Of a DNA stretch of 5,976 bases, positions 5,810 through 5,976 are shown piece after piece; positions within the stretch are counted from its first letter, which is position 1, and the number at the start of each line of letters is the position of its first letter. Source of the DNA: Candidatus Methanophagales archaeon. GTDB taxonomy: Archaea; Halobacteriota; Syntropharchaeia; Alkanophagales; Methanospirareceae. The stretch covers positions 1 through 5,976 of the forward strand of contig PIXU01000288.1 of assembly GCA_003601795.1 (NCBI GenBank). The letters are read 5' to 3'. The notes below the pieces were generated by a model that saw nothing but the letters and a program-made list of their open reading frames with translations, was not told the origin of the DNA and ran no database searches. The position numbers and the translations under genes are program-made.

Positions 5810-5976
5810 ATGGGAGAAGTGAACTTAGACGAATTCTTTTGTCCGAACGAGGCATGTTCGGATTATGGAAAGAGAGGAAGGGGGAACATCGTGCTAAAGG
5901 AACGCTATGGCAAGCAGAATACTGCGCTACTCAGATGCAAGACATGCAATAAGACTTTCAGTGAGAACCGTGGCAC
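5810..5976 (+). CDS. Zinc-ribbon IS transposase-like protein, N-terminal part (runs off the right edge)
   Basis: Fifty-five complete codons are visible, starting MGEVNLDEFFCPNEAC. Four cysteines (residues 11, 16, 43, 46) form a C-x4-C-x26-C-x2-C zinc ribbon, followed by NKTFSENRG. The pattern 'CPN..C.dyGk.g.GNi...erYGk....LlrC..C.ktFse.rgT' is familiar from the N-terminal DNA-binding region of IS-encoded proteins, including IS1-like InsA-type ones, in archaea and bacteria; the exact IS family cannot be settled from this fragment. In-frame GTG at 5798, 12 bases upstream, is an alternative start; a weak AGG at 5786-5788 precedes it. ATG 5810 is chosen because the family typically starts Met-Gly-x-x close to the first Cys pair. 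The neighbouring truncated protease gene supports a mobile-element origin. It could alternatively be a stand-alone zinc-ribbon regulator. Confidence 0.72.
   Translation, partial: MGEVNLDEFFCPNEACSDYGKRGRGNIVLKERYGKQNTALLRCKTCNKTFSENRG

Larger units (their letters stand above)
5738..5976 (+). mobile_element. Left end of a putative insertion sequence interrupting the protease gene (runs off the window)
   Basis: Homology to the repeat array stops at about 5734, mid-domain. Directly after it lie a GTGTCCCC-containing segment, a TATA-like promoter and the start of a zinc-ribbon protein resembling IS transposases. This order (end, promoter, transposase) is typical of an IS left end. The exact boundary is uncertain by a few bases, roughly 5730-5742. 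The right end and the target-site duplication are outside the window, so neither can be confirmed. Confidence 0.7.

Noticed and set aside
5735..5976. Stop-codon read-through, for example pyrrolysine at TAG 5735: the protease frame stays open past the TAG straight into the transposase-like frame.
   Set aside because: The codons after the TAG read VVSPFCRKNIYILYF and have no likeness to the repeat module, which should continue with a TYL..G strand. The segment also contains a promoter and IS-end features. The shared frame is most easily explained by chance.
1..5976. A previously undescribed multi-gene defence or biosynthetic system.
   Set aside because: Only one protease gene and the start of an IS-like gene are present; nothing suggests a multi-gene operon.

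Overview
The window is almost entirely one very long plus-strand reading frame (2-5737). It encodes a secreted, multidomain subtilisin-like serine protease (peptidase family S8). The frame is already open at the left edge, so the true start and any signal peptide lie upstream of the window. It stops abruptly at 5735-5737, in the middle of a repeat domain, where a different kind of sequence begins. That sequence (from about 5738 to the right edge) looks like the left end of an insertion sequence: a short terminal segment, a TATA-like promoter, and the first 55 codons of a zinc-ribbon protein resembling an IS transposase N-terminus.

Reading left to right, the protease has: an acidic, Asn-rich N-terminal segment with an EF-hand-like loop; a putative I9-type propeptide; an S8 catalytic domain with all four active-site residues; a CARDB-like Ig-fold domain; a flavodoxin-like (ThuA/GATase-like) domain; a second CARDB-like domain; and seven complete copies plus one cut-off copy of a Tyr/Asn-rich repeat of about 120 residues. 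Each repeat opens with an acidic, calcium-loop-like motif. Three central copies (R3-R5) carry an extra low-complexity linker rich in Pro/Thr or Gly.

The host is most likely an archaeon. The evidence is the many N-glycosylation sequons outside the catalytic domain, the CARDB architecture common in archaeal surface proteins, and a TTTATATC box placed for a leaderless or near-leaderless transcript. Base composition looks moderately AT-rich. An ANME-1/Methanophagales-like or other Euryarchaeota/Halobacteriota methane-cycling lineage is plausible, but that is an inference from general resemblance and not a proven assignment.

I see no RNA gene, CRISPR array or defence system. The notable features are the truncation of the giant surface protease by an apparent mobile element and the block-wise structure of its C-terminal repeat array. 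A previously undescribed multi-gene system is not supported here.
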